In this document: positions 34,782-45,833 of the stretch, in pieces | How positions within the stretch are numbered: the first letter of the stretch is position 1 | How the letters are laid out: every line of letters begins with the position of its first letter | Assembly: GCA_016801845.1 (NCBI GenBank) | Contig: CM028924.1 | Span: forward strand, 12,051,825-12,115,824 | Direction of reading: 5' to 3' | Source: Polydactylus sextarius | Taxonomy: Eukaryota > Chordata > Actinopteri > Polynemidae | Length of the DNA stretch: 64,000 nucleotides | The notes under the pieces: model-generated | Told to the model about the DNA's origin: nothing | Seen by the model: only the letters and a program-made list of their open reading frames with translations | Databases searched by the model: none | Translations under genes and position numbers: made by a program

Positions 34782-36244
34782 TGATAATTGGGATTCTGAT
34801 GACTGGTATCAGCTTTGACTTTATTTTATAGAACAAATGACTAAATCATTGACAGACCACTTGGTCAAAGAACATTTTATTTAAATAGTCCTCATTAAAA
34901 CAGCATCTATAATGGTTGATAATGACATTCGAACAGTATATTGTTATGCTACTGTGTTTTCTAATTCAATTTCTGATTTAAGGATTTTTATTTTATCAAC
35001 AGACAACGAGATTTACATCATATTTTGATTTCTATTGACGGGATTGCTTTATTTTTACATGGTGTTGTGATAAAAAGGTGAAAAATCTCCGTTGAAGAAA
35101 GCAAAATTAGATTGTGAGTGTTTTTTTTTCCCCATTTTCTTAGGAAACAAACAAACAAAAAAAGAATACAACCTAATTACAATCACTATAATTTCCAACT
35201 GGAAACCACCTCTCTGTTATAATTCATGCATGCACACGCACACACACCCCTGATAATAAGGAGGCCATGTGATACCACAATGGTCAAAGATGAAGTGCAT
35301 AGGTTAACTTCCCATTTCCTAAATATTGGAATGGACCGAATTTCAGCAGTAAAAGGAAGCTAATTAACAATCACACATGATTAAGTCATCACATGGTAAA
35401 ATGTAGAACCAAACTGCAAACAAGAGCCAGCTCTGTTGTTCTATCTCATCATATGTTGTGGTCCACCAACACAAAACTCTCAGAACATTTGATTTGGACG
35501 GTGGCCTGCCAAAGCCCAGGAGGCAGAATCACATGGTGCAATTACAGACAAGACATGTAGCTTCTGAATAGCAGGCAAACTTCAAACCACACGCACCGAA
35601 TGACGTCACATAGGGCACTTCCTTAGTGTGGCGCTGGGGCACTGGGTTGCCTTGTTTGCTCACCTGGAATCATTTCAGCCTTTTTCTTAGAGCAAAGATT
35701 GGGGGAGAAAAAAAAAAAAAAAAAAGAGACCGTTTGCTCCTAACGTTCTCAGCACTTTTCGTGAGACGTAAACAGAAGCGTCTGCCCGGTTTGCAGCAGC
35801 AGAAGTTGCCAAATGAGAGCTTGTGAAATTTATTCAAAAGCCTTTGTCGAACTGTTTATGTAAAAATTTGTTGTTTGTTGTTTGTTGATATCTATTTGCT
35901 GCAGAACTAATCCTAGCTATTTATGTATGCGGCTAAACAGTTAAGTAGTTTAATTTTAACTGTTTCATTCCTGCATTTTGTGTGTAAACAAACAGTCGGT
36001 AAATATTTTCGCTGTAGCTGTAGTTTAGTTTTAGCTGTGAAGCGCGCTACTGACCCGATATTTAATACGAGTTGGGGAAAGGCTCCGTTCTCCTGGCTGG
36101 AAAAACAAAAACACAACATGAACACGCGAGGAAAGTTAGAGAAAAGAGTTTTGTGCGACCAAAAAAAAATGGTAGATTCGTCGCCTCTCTTTTACAGTTG
36201 TTTTCGACAACATAACGTGAAAGAGAAAATCAGACTTAGCTTAC

Positions 36245-36480
36245 CGTAGGTCACCGGACTGCGGTTGGTGTTTCCAATGAAGGAGGGTTTTGAGAAAAGC
36301 GAAGGAAGAAAATCTCTCACCGCGCCAACTTTCCTCTTTCTTCTGTTAAACCACCTAGTCTGACCTCATTGTGACACGTTAGGAAAAGTGTTAGAGACAG
36401 AAGCGAAATACACTTCTATGAAGACCACAGTTTAGCAACGCTGACGAAGTACAAAGCTGCCTCAGAACTGCGGGCAGCTT
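36245..36480 (-). other. spsb4: Probable non-coding first exon of spsb4
   Basis: On the - strand the sequence CCTACG is followed by the strong donor gtaagc at 36244. This is the best donor in a G+C-richer stretch that faces the exon 2 acceptor 12 kb away. In other vertebrates SPSB4 has a non-coding exon 1 and a long first intron. The start position is a guess. Confidence 0.45.
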
Positions 36481-36620
36481 TCTTTGTTCCTCCTGCCCGT
36501 AGCCTGTTCCATGGATATTATCACCGTGCGTGTGTCCCTGACAGCCGCTGATTGGCTGGAGCGCCGGGATCAAGAAAAGGTGATAGTTGTAAAGCTGACG
36601 GAATAATCAGAAGCTTTTCC
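36480..36620 (-). promoter_or_regulatory. Candidate spsb4 promoter
   Basis: A CpG-containing patch has an inverted CCAAT box (GATTGGCTGGAGCG at about 36549-36562, CCAAT on the - strand) upstream of the putative exon 1. No TATA box is evident. Inference only. Confidence 0.35.
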
Positions 36621-38389
36621 GGTCACGACGTCCACTTTAAATAAATCGAAAATGTTATTATTTTCCATTTCGCCTTTTTCTATCTTATAGCTGCGTCAAA
36701 ATAAATGTAATAATTTCATAGAATATTTTATGAGAGTTTTTTTTGTCGTTGCTTAAAGTTGTCTTTTTACCAAAACGTGGTTAATTTTATGCTTTTATTT
36801 TGTGTGTATTTCCTCTACACTTCAGTTTAAATTTCCGCTTTTATCAGGATTGACGCAGGACAGAAGCCACTTCATGCCTTGCATAGTTTTATAGTCAACG
36901 TAATCACGTTTATCTACTGTTTTGTATTTAATGCACCAGAAGCACATGCACTTACACAACTATAAGTTTTAAATACGTCAGAATAAAAACTGTTTTTCCC
37001 ATTTTTTTCCCCAAGTAAAAAAAAAATAAAATAAACTTTTTAATATGTTACCTAAAACAATATAAGCAGCAGATTTATACTATACAAATACTGGAGAGTG
37101 ATTGACATAATTCAACAGAGGTCCAGCTGATTGGTACTAGTAGTAGTAGTAGTTAGATTACAGAATACATGCCCTAATTTGTAACATATTCTGTTAGATT
37201 ACTCAATTTGATTAACATATTCTGAATACTTTGGATTACTTCCACATTGTCTTGCTTTTTACAGTGGTATGAATGTGCCAGCCACACCCTGCTTACTTAA
37301 ACAAGGAAATTCTTGTTTATTCTTCTATACAAACTGACTAAATGAGTTGGGCCTTACTTGAATGTACAGAATATTTACTGTAGAGAAGCAAAGACTAGCG
37401 TATGTTCATAATGATTTCTTCATCTATTAAACTGCTGAAAGTGGAAAAAACATTAGACAAACATAGAATATTCTGTTGTAAAGAATTTACTGTTACTGCT
37501 ACCAACATTTTCTATCACTTAGTTGAAATAAAAAGTTGCACCAGAAGAAAACCTGCATTTTTATTGAATATTTGTCTGATTTAACAGGAAAGGAAACACA
37601 AAAATATGACGTGGCTCGATCATATTTTAAACACCTTTAGCTATGTGTTGGTGGATACAGTCTGGGATTAAAATGATGGTCCAAAGTCATTAAAACCAAG
37701 GGATTATTTCACTAAGAATATAAGTCAAACATCTCCCCAAGAGATATTTTAAGGTGGTTGAAGTAATATTGATTTTGACCATCTTTTGTTTTCACAACCA
37801 AATAGTTAACAATGAAAATAAATGGGGTGGTTGGCCAAAGCTCAATAACCAGTAAAGCTCAAAATATCACTTAACTTTGGCAGTAGCATGTATAAAGAGA
37901 GTTTATTAAAATGATTTTTTGTTCAAAACTTACCCAATGTCTTGTTTTCATAGCAAATGGTGATGAAGGGTATTCAAGATGAGCAGATTCATCATTTTCC
38001 TGAACAACCAGCTAGGGGTGGGTGGTATAAACAGTAAACATGGCATGCGATATAAATTTGGCCGACAAGCAGTCAGCAGCAACAGCATTGCCTAATTGTG
38101 CATGTTTTGCATACTATTGTATATCTGTTCCAAATTTTAAAACCAAAGAAATTAAACTGGTTAACCTGTCTACTGTAAATGCAGCATCTTGTCTGCTCAT
38201 GTTTTCTGTTACTTACAAATAGTTTAATTGATATGCTACACTTACACATCACTCTGAATATTTTATAGTGCAATAGCCAGAGTGACATGTGAATGACAGA
38301 ATGATGTAAACCAACAACAAATAATGCAAATCATAGTGAATGTGCTACACTCACAGCGTAGACTATGAAATGATCAAACGCCTTGTGCA
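36621..38389. other. Intergenic DNA, no gene seen
   Basis: AT-rich DNA with a short TAG repeat at 37138-37154. Nothing nameable. Confidence 0.45.
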
Positions 38390-38416
38390 GTGGTGGTGTG
38401 TCTGTGTGTGTGTGGG

Positions 38417-39060
38417 TCAGTGACACCGCACCCTCCATTAGAGAAAGGACTTGCACCCAAGAAGGTTGAACCAAAGCTACACCTCCTCACCAGAGATGAT
38501 GATGTGGAACATTTCTTGACCACCTTTGAAAGAATGTCTGCAGTCTGTCAGTGGCCACAGTCTACATGGGCCATCTGACTGGTTCCCCTGCTCACCCGGA
38601 AAGCCTGCGGCGCTTTTGTGGCCATGGACATGGATGATACAGAGGACTACAGGAAGGTAACAGAGGCCATCTTGAGAAAATATTACATCAATACAGAAAC
38701 CTACAGACAGGCACAGACTGCGACTAGTGGCTTCCTTATTTGTTGTTTGCATACAGAGAAGTGCCCCAGGTGACCACAGATTTCTCCCCATTCAAACTCA
38801 TGTGTGGACAGCAAGTGAGGGCGTCTCTGAATCTGATGAAGGAGATATGGGAGGGCCCAAAGGATGAACAGAAAGCATCATACAGTATGCAGTCCAGATG
38901 AGGAGGCACCTGATGATGATGAAATCATTGGCTCAAGAGAACATGAAGAGGACACAAAGAATCCAAAAGACCTGGTATGACAGGAAGGCCAGGGAGAGAT
39001 CTTTTGAGCCAGGACAGCACGTGCTCTTGTTGTTGCTGTAACAAGAAAGCAAGCTGTTGA
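38417..39060 (+). pseudogene. Ty3/gypsy retrotransposon remnant: gag joined to integrase end
   Basis: The first part reads VEPKLHLLTRDDDVEHFLTT, FERMSAVCQWPQSTW and, after a stop, MDMDDTEDYRKVTEAILRKY, a gag (capsid/SCAN-like) domain of a gypsy element. About 38745 the text jumps to FAYREVPQVTTDFSPFKLM, LMKEIWEGPKDEQKAS and, after frameshifts, NMKRTQRIQKTWYDRKARE, the C-terminal part of integrase. Protease, reverse transcriptase, RNase H and the integrase core are all missing, and no LTRs are seen. It is dead. Confidence 0.8.
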
Positions 39061-39075
39061 CCAAATGGCAGTACG

Positions 39076-39119
39076 AGTGGGTACTCAGACCACTTCCCGA
39101 GGTGGTCTGAGTACCCACT
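39076..39119. repeat. Perfect inverted repeat, 18-bp arms, 8-nt spacer
   Basis: Arms 39076-39093 and 39102-39119 pair at every position around the spacer TTCCCGAG. It sits at the 3' edge of the gypsy remnant. Confidence 0.95.
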
Positions 39120-39352
39120 GGTTCGGTTAGCTTTAAAGGGGTTTGAGTGCGCTTAGAATGTTCACATATGGGCTAAAAATGCTCAGTTATCGATCTGAGT
39201 TTGCTTTAAAGGCTGAAGTGGACCAAGTGTGAAAACACCTTGAGACCAGCGTTTCTGGCACCTTCCTACCAACACATACCGTGAGCCTCAGCCGCCTCCC
39301 CCAACAGGTTGGTGGTGAGTCACGTAATGCTATTTCAACTACAACTTTACAT

Positions 39353-39480
39353 CAGACAACCCGCTGAATTTAAGCATACTAAGAGGAGGAAGAGACACTA
39401 ACTAGGATTCCCTCAGTAGCAGCAAGTGGAGAGGGAAGAGCCCAGCGCTGAATCCCTGTCCGAAGGGCAGGCGTGGATTT
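39353..39480 (+). pseudogene. 28S rRNA 5' fragment (rDNA-derived)
   Basis: The stretch ATCAGACAACCCGCTGAATT, TAAGCATACTAAGAGGAGG, AACTAGGATTCCCTCAGTAG and AGGGAAGAGCCCAGCGCTGA matches the start of vertebrate 28S rRNA (the consensus has CGACCCGCTGAATTTAAGCA and ATTCCCTCAGTAACGGCGAG). It has scattered substitutions and a short deletion after GCATA. Only about 125 bases are present, with no 5.8S or ITS, so it is a dispersed pseudogene fragment. It lies between spsb4 and slc25a36. Confidence 0.85.
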
Positions 39481-39503
39481 CCCACGCCTGCCCATCGGAC
39501 GGG
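39455..39503. repeat. Near-perfect inverted repeat inside the rDNA fragment
   Basis: Arms 39458-39476 and 39482-39500 pair at 18 of 19 positions around a 5-nt spacer (ATTTC), with two further pairs outside one mismatch. The right arm is an inverted copy of the 28S stretch on its left. Confidence 0.93.
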
Positions 39504-40034
39504 AAATGGCCCGAGTAATGGCACCCGTTAGTCATAAACAGTAAACCTACGTAGATAACATTTCAGCAGCATGTTTCATGTTTAAAGGCAGGGGCAAGAT
39601 GACTTTAGACTGTGATCTCTCTGCTGACAGTAACTAGTTGTTTTTGGAGTGAGTTTACCATCACACAATGCATTGTGGGGGAAGGGGGGATCATTGTAAA
39701 CTGCTATTGAAACTACCTACTTTTTCATATCATATTCTGTTTTGAGATACCCCACAAAACAAAATACGATGGATGATTGTTCACATGTTTATTTCCAAAA
39801 AGGAAAAATCGCAGAAATTCTTTGGAAAATTAATTGTGCAATGTCTGAGAAAATTCTTTATGACCTTTCCAGATTTAGACATAGTTATTTGCCTCTGAGA
39901 TCATCTGTCTGACGGGGGATTTAGGCATGTGTTAAAGTCTCTTCCAATTATCAAATAGTGAGGCTCAAGGTCTGGAATGGACAAAAGCAACAAAAAAAAC
40001 CCTCGTCAACATAATTAGAAGCAAAAACACTGGC

Positions 40035-40103
40035 ATGTTATCGTAACTAGAACTTTATTTAGCACTACAGGAGTGCTAAATAAAGTTCTAGTTACGATAA
40101 CAT
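40035..40103. repeat. Perfect inverted repeat, 32-bp arms, 5-nt spacer
   Basis: Arms 40035-40066 and 40072-40103 pair at all 32 positions around the spacer ACAGG. The arm starts ATGTTATCGTAACTAG. No target duplication or transposon end is recognised. Confidence 0.97.
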
Positions 40104-40176
40104 ATCTCCCATTTTTATCAGCAATGACATCTGAGGCAGTGAATGTAACATTACTATGCATAAGGCACTGTGTCCT

Positions 40177-40496
40177 ACGCCTGACTCCTGGGTTGGGTGC
40201 AGAGTCTTTCTGTGTTGAGTTTGCATGTTTTCCCTGTGTCTGTGTGGTTTTCCTCTGGGAGCTACGGTTTCCTCTCACCGCCAGAAACATGCATGCATCA
40301 GGGGATAGGTGAACTGAGCATGCTAATTTGCCCGTAGGTGTGGGCGTGACTGAATGGCTGTTTGTCTATATGTGTGGCCCTGCGACAAGCTGGCAACCAT
40401 TCAGGGTGTACCCTGCCTTCACAGGTAAGCAGCTGGGATAGGCTTTAGTCCCCCCGACCCAAAGTGCAGGATAAAAGAGTAGAAAATGGATGGATA
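40177..40496 (+). mobile_element. RTE/Expander-like LINE 3' end
   Basis: It contains GAGTTTGCATGTTTTCCCTG, GGTTTCCTCTCACCGCCAGA, TTGTCTATATGTGTGGCCCT and ends AGTAGAAAATGGATGGAT. This matches the widespread fish repeat that derives from the 3' end of an RTE-type LINE with a (TGGA)n tail. Confidence 0.75.
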
Positions 40497-40619
40497 CTGT
40501 GCATAATGATGGCAGTCCCTTTGGCTCTGTTATTGAAAAGAGAGTGGAAATTCTGAGGAACCCACCTCTCTTTCAGTTTTCCTCAGAGTTTGTGATAAGT
40601 TTCCTGGAAAAATGCAATC

Positions 40620-41280
40620 TGCATATGTAAGCTATTCGAATGTGCCAAAACCTTACTGAGCTTACTGGGAACTTACTACTTAACACTCCAACTAGCAAAA
40701 TTAATGCAGGTTCCCATATTTTCTGAGAGAACATGTAGTAGAACATGTATTCAGAGAGAACTCAGGAACTTTCTCACGTGAAAAAGGAGTCTCCAAGTCA
40801 ATGTCTCAGCCCCGAGAACTTCTTGACTCTGTGGTGATTGGTTGTAACTCAAGGCTGTATGTGACACAATCAACAAAGAAGCGCCATTTTTAAAATCCAG
40901 CAGCAGAAGCATATCGATAAAATTTCTATAAATAATATTGAAGAAGTGAACAAACCAACACAGTCGAAACGGTCACAAAATAATTGCAGGATTTCCCATA
41001 TAATGATCAATGTGTGGCGGCCTTCACATAATCAACACTAGCTGCTACAATTTTTTTTTCCCCAACATGAAACACACACACCACATAGACTGCAGCGTAT
41101 AGTTTATTAGTAATAACACAATGAAATGATTGCAGAGAAGACGGTCAGCGAAGTCAGCCAACCCGTCAGTGATCAGGGGTCTTACCCTCAGTGAAGACAC
41201 ATAGGCTACAAGGGCTGAGTGAGAGGATATTCCTGAAAAGTTATCCGCCCCTAAATTTTCCCCGGAACTTACCTGGAGGC
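40620..41280 (+). mobile_element. Unnamed dispersed repeat shared with 32590-32720
   Basis: About 90 bp (40835-40930) matches the reverse complement of 32590-32720 at most positions, including the stretch around TCAACAAAGAAG(C/T)GCC. The borders are not defined, and the family is not known to me. Confidence 0.45.
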
Positions 41281-42244
41281 AATGCAGCTATATATACTGA
41301 AATGTATGAAATGTCCAGATGAAACTGTTCAAGGATTTTGCATGTTGTATGCATGTTGACAACTACATCTGTAAAATCCACTTTTTTCTTTTGTACCAAT
41401 ATATTTGAATTCTGTGTGAGAGCAACAAAAAAAAAAAAAATTGAGAATTTCACCATTCTTTTCAATCGTTTTCATTGGCATCCTGAGAAAACTGTTTCTA
41501 CTTTATGTACTTTATAGTTTTACAAAACAGGTTTAACAGAATGCAGAGACTAAGCTCACAGTCGGCTCATTAGTGATAACATTGAAGAAAACCAAAGTGT
41601 GTCAAGAGAAGGCAACAATTTATTTCAAGAGATAAAAACAAAACACTGTTTGCAGCTATTCTTTTGAGGGCACACATACTCCTGTGGTCTCTTGCACACA
41701 AAACATAAGACATATGAATGACATACCATTGTCACTTAAGCAAGCATTTACCCAAAACACATACACGCACACACACTGGCACACAATGCATATGTGGATG
41801 CAGTCTACAATGCATCATCTTACACTTAACAGACACTGACACAAGTTAGAAATGCATAGAAATGTACAGTTTAATAAGGGTCAGTTCACCCAAAAAACAA
41901 TAAAAACAATTATTCACCTCCAGCATTTTTTAATTATCAGCCACCACCTTAATATAACAGAGTTGAAAGGAATTTTGTACCAAAAAAATTCCGTTCACTT
42001 CACTTTTCTGATGCAGATATCTCTTAACCTGGAAGTGAAAAGCCAATACTATCTGCATGGCCAAATGCCACTAAAGGTGCAAGAGAAACTGTGTTTTTAA
42101 TGTTATTTTGTGAAGTGACCCTTTAATCACATTATGTGCAATCAGCTCACACCAGTGTCCTAATTTAACCCCACCGGAGTAGCCAGCACCATGATACACA
42201 AATGTCCAATCACTACTAGCAGCAACGGGGTCACATGTCATTAC

Positions 42245-43613
42245 TAGAGGTCAACCAATTCATTGGTTGGCCGATAACATCGGCTGATTTTTGGCATTTT
42301 TTAATCTATCATTTTTAACAACGCCAATTAATTGTTATTGATGCAGTGGAACGTGCGCAGCTGCTGCATGTGAAGGACTCAAGACAAAAAATTTTTGCAT
42401 TCCAGAACTCTCCTGGGAGAAAACAGTAAGTCTTCAATTCTGGTCTTAGTCCTAGGCATATATTTACGTTTTGCGGAAACTATTAAGTCCTGCATCAGCT
42501 ACTAAAAGAAAAGACGAAGCATTAACTGGTGGGGAATTGAAATTCTAATAGCGAGCCTACAACCACCTGTAGCTTATACGTAATATTATTAATGGGTAGT
42601 GGGAGTCAGAGTCACTGTTTGTGTGGTAGTGCAGGAACGAGATCTCACAGACACTGCAGCTTGAGCAAGGGCTGCGTTACTCCACCCCACTCGGAGCCAC
42701 AGAAGTTTAGAAGCACGATTTAGTACAATGTTTTCTCAGTGCAACGTGTTTGCAGTTGATTATAAAGATTCTAAATAATCAGATATCTCAATGAAGAGTA
42801 CATGAATTTGTGCAGTTAGTTTCCTCATCAAACCTGCCTATCATGTCACGAATAATTGTCCTTTTATACAAGGCTGCTGAACACAACGTTATTTTTTTTT
42901 TTTTTTTTGATTACTAGATTGTGTGCATTTGGTCTGTGCAATCTCTTGTAACAAAAACATGTTAGTTAAAGATTTTGGTTTTTATACACCAGTAGCCTAA
43001 GCCTACTACTCGTCATACCATCACACTTTTTTTTCCCCAAATATATTAGAGGAACTGTTTTTAATATACAAGGGATTATTAACTGGATTTAAGATGAATG
43101 AACTACTAAAAATAGCTACTAAACACATGTGATTCTTCTGTTTTAGTATTGACTGAAAAAACCTAGCCTTTCCTGGTCAACAGCAGGAAAGGCCAGGTGC
43201 AGAATCTGCAACAGACTTGGGAGCTATGGGAGTTATTCACTTAGTTGGTTATTTACTGACTTTTTCTATATAAAAATAAGTAGAGTAAAGAGAAGAAAGT
43301 TCTGTTTGTTCTTAAATGTTCTTCAAACCAAATGGAAACAAATGTTGCTACTGTGTGCATTACTATTATTGATAACATATATTTTTTGTTTTTTTGGTCT
43401 GTTTTTGTTTTTTTTTTTTATTCATATTTTAAGAGTTGCATTTGTTATCCATTTTCAATAAATGATGTTGACTTCAGAATTTTTTTGCATCCGTTGTTAT
43501 TAGTGTGCCATTTTTAACCATGCGAATAGAGATCAGCAGACATCGGCCATCAGCTGACCTGACGTCTAAAACATTGGCATCGGCATGGAAAAACTCATAT
43601 CGGTCGACCTCTA
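42245..43613. mobile_element. Non-autonomous hAT transposon with 8-bp target duplication
   Basis: The left end TAGAGGTCAACCAATTCATT and the right end (reverse complement TAGAGGTCGACCGATATGAG) form terminal inverted repeats. The 8-bp flanks GTCATTAC (42237-42244) and GTCACTAC (43614-43621) differ at one base. It is 1369 bp long with no transposase frame. It lies downstream of slc25a36. Confidence 0.85.
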
Positions 43614-43621
43614 GTCACTAC

Positions 43622-45638
43622 ATCAACATGTGCGCAAATGGCACTGCCTCCAAGCGTAAATATATCTCTAATAAGATTTGCACAGTGATGTTAATTAAAT
43701 ACATCCTTCGTGTGTGCCATAAAACTGTTCCAGTAAGAATAAAGTCACTAATTTCAGGGAAGAAAAGCATTTGGGGACACACACTTAATATTCTTCTGCA
43801 ATCTCAAGTACAATGACACTGACAAGGTGATAGCTGAGCTGTAAACTATACCAAAATGCTGTTACTGCTGCACACCAGCACTCTGACCTATCAAGCAGTT
43901 AAGTGCCTGAATAAATCATTAATACAAGTTAACATCCACTGGATAATAATTACAGCTCTGTGGGCGAAGCTAAACCTCTTTTTTAATATGCTGCTAGTGG
44001 TGGGCACAATTATCAACAGGCCTGGTTCTTGTGTCATGTGATCGCTGAAGGAGAGTTAATTGAGAGTTAAAGATGGCTTCTCGGACAAATAAGGTCAAGG
44101 TAAAACACTGATTTTGACACTTGTACAGTTAGAAACATGACATAAAAACCCTTGAAAAAAACAAAAAAAAAAAAAACATTGAAAACATTCCAAGCATTAC
44201 TCACAACACTGACAGACAAAAGAAGCCTTTTTTTTTACCAGTTGAAATGCAATAATATTGTTTCCTCTACCAATATTTCTGTACATGTCTGTATCATTAA
44301 TGTGCGCTTATGAAGAGCATATTCCTGGCTTTCTTCACACTAGTTTTAAACTGTTTTTTCAGCGTAAACTCAAGAGGATTGTCCTCGCTTGAAAAACTAG
44401 CCTTGATTTCTCCAAACAAAAGAAAAACATGAGATTCTAGACAAAGACATTGAAAAGTGCTATGGCAAGAGCCTTGTTTGAGAGGAAGGTAACGAACCAA
44501 ATAGGATGTGCCAAGTGTCCTAAAATACACTTTGCCATGACTGGTCAGACAAATGCAACACAATCATTTGAGAAGGTCTTTTATATATACAATTTGTTAA
44601 TTATATTAGGTTTTTAATTCACAATATGAGTCAGTGGTATACTTTCTTAGTTTCATTAATATTATTCCTCCATTTTTATTCATCTTCCAGTAGTAGAATA
44701 CTGGATTATATTCTAGTTTCATTTTTTCACCATCTATCTTGCGATCACTCTCCTCATGACTAACATACACATGTACAAGATCACAAGATGATGTTACCAT
44801 GCTGACTTCACTCCGCTCTGAGAGCGGATGTAGTGTAAAGAGCCCTAGAAGCATGTTTGTACCTGCTTTATAGGAGTGTGTCTCATGATATGTAGATTCA
44901 CCCGAGGTCACCTGAAATCACACAATCCCAGTGTACAACTACGTGTCTCTGTTCTGTTTTAACATGTTAATCACAGCAGCACCTCCAGCAGGCATTGTGC
45001 ATCTTAGTCTTACATCACATCTTCACACAAGGCACATCACTAATTCACCTCCCTCCTGTCTTGCACCTGTTCTCCTGGTTATCACAAACTTCTGAACAAC
45101 TATCAACTATCTTACTATTCTAGGACTCGGGATGCTGCGAATCCCATGCGATACTAATAAATATTTTATAAACTAATCATCAGCATGGGAACAAAGTCTA
45201 CTGCTGAAGAGGGTCTTGTGTTCACTATGTAAGGATTGGACTTACTGTATTTAACTTTATTAGTTCTATTAGAGGCAGAATATAACTCTGTATTTTAGAT
45301 TCTTTCTGTAGCACTCTCAATCTTAGCTTGCACAAGCAATGTATATAACCAAAGGGAGAAAGGATTTATTCAAAATAAAAACAAGGAACGTGTTTCTTTG
45401 CCCCAGCTGAAACCAGATCTCCAAATCAATGCAAGGATTTTGTTGATCCTCCTTTGGCTATAAAACAAAATTCCTATCTTATTTTGTAACAACTGCAAAC
45501 ATCACTGAGACAAAGGTCATCACCTCTGTCCTCTTCTAGTGAGTGGGTTGCTGTGCAAACTGGTGTCCAGTTGTTTTCTTTTCTCCATCTCCAATTAGGG
45601 GCAGAGTAACACATATCGTCTAGACGTGAGGAAAGTCT
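43622..45638 (-). other. slc25a36: Probable slc25a36 3' UTR and downstream DNA
   Basis: No coding exon is seen. Candidate - strand AATAAA signals lie at 45365-45370 and 45256-45261, which would give a 3' UTR of about 270-380 bases. A longer form is possible. Confidence 0.4.
45256..45370 (-). terminator. Candidate poly(A) signals for slc25a36
   Basis: Two TTTATT strings on + (AATAAA on -), at 45365-45370 and 45256-45261, are the nearest downstream of the stop. Which is used cannot be told from sequence. Confidence 0.4.
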
Positions 45639-45833
45639 TTAACCGTTCAGGAGGTAGACCACAAGCTCATAGGTGCACATCATTATGGCGGTGTTGGGGA
45701 TCTGTCGTACCAGGTGTGTGGTGAGGCCGCGGTACAGTGCACGGTAGCCCTCCTCTTTGGGCACAGTTGTTAGAGTCTGGAAGAAAGAGCGATACTTGGT
45801 ACCCTCCTCGCGTAGCCTGGTGCGGATTACTTC
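45639..45833 (-). CDS. slc25a36: slc25a36 last exon, with a one-base frameshift as written
   Basis: The acceptor is cgtttgcag and the TAA is at 45641-45639. The first part encodes [17 protein letters not shown]. The end, in another frame, encodes [40 protein letters not shown] and VYLLNG. The two are joined by CCC on the gene strand (45781-45779) where CC would keep the frame. Read literally, the protein departs after FF and stops 37 codons later. Confidence 0.88.
   Translation of the reverse strand, partial: EVIRTRLREEGTKYRSFFQTLTTVPKEEGYRALYRGLTTHLVRQIPNTAIMMCTYELVVYLLNG

Noticed and set aside
39353..39480. An rDNA array or functional 28S gene
   Set aside because: Only about 125 bases of 28S are present, with several changes and no other rDNA parts.
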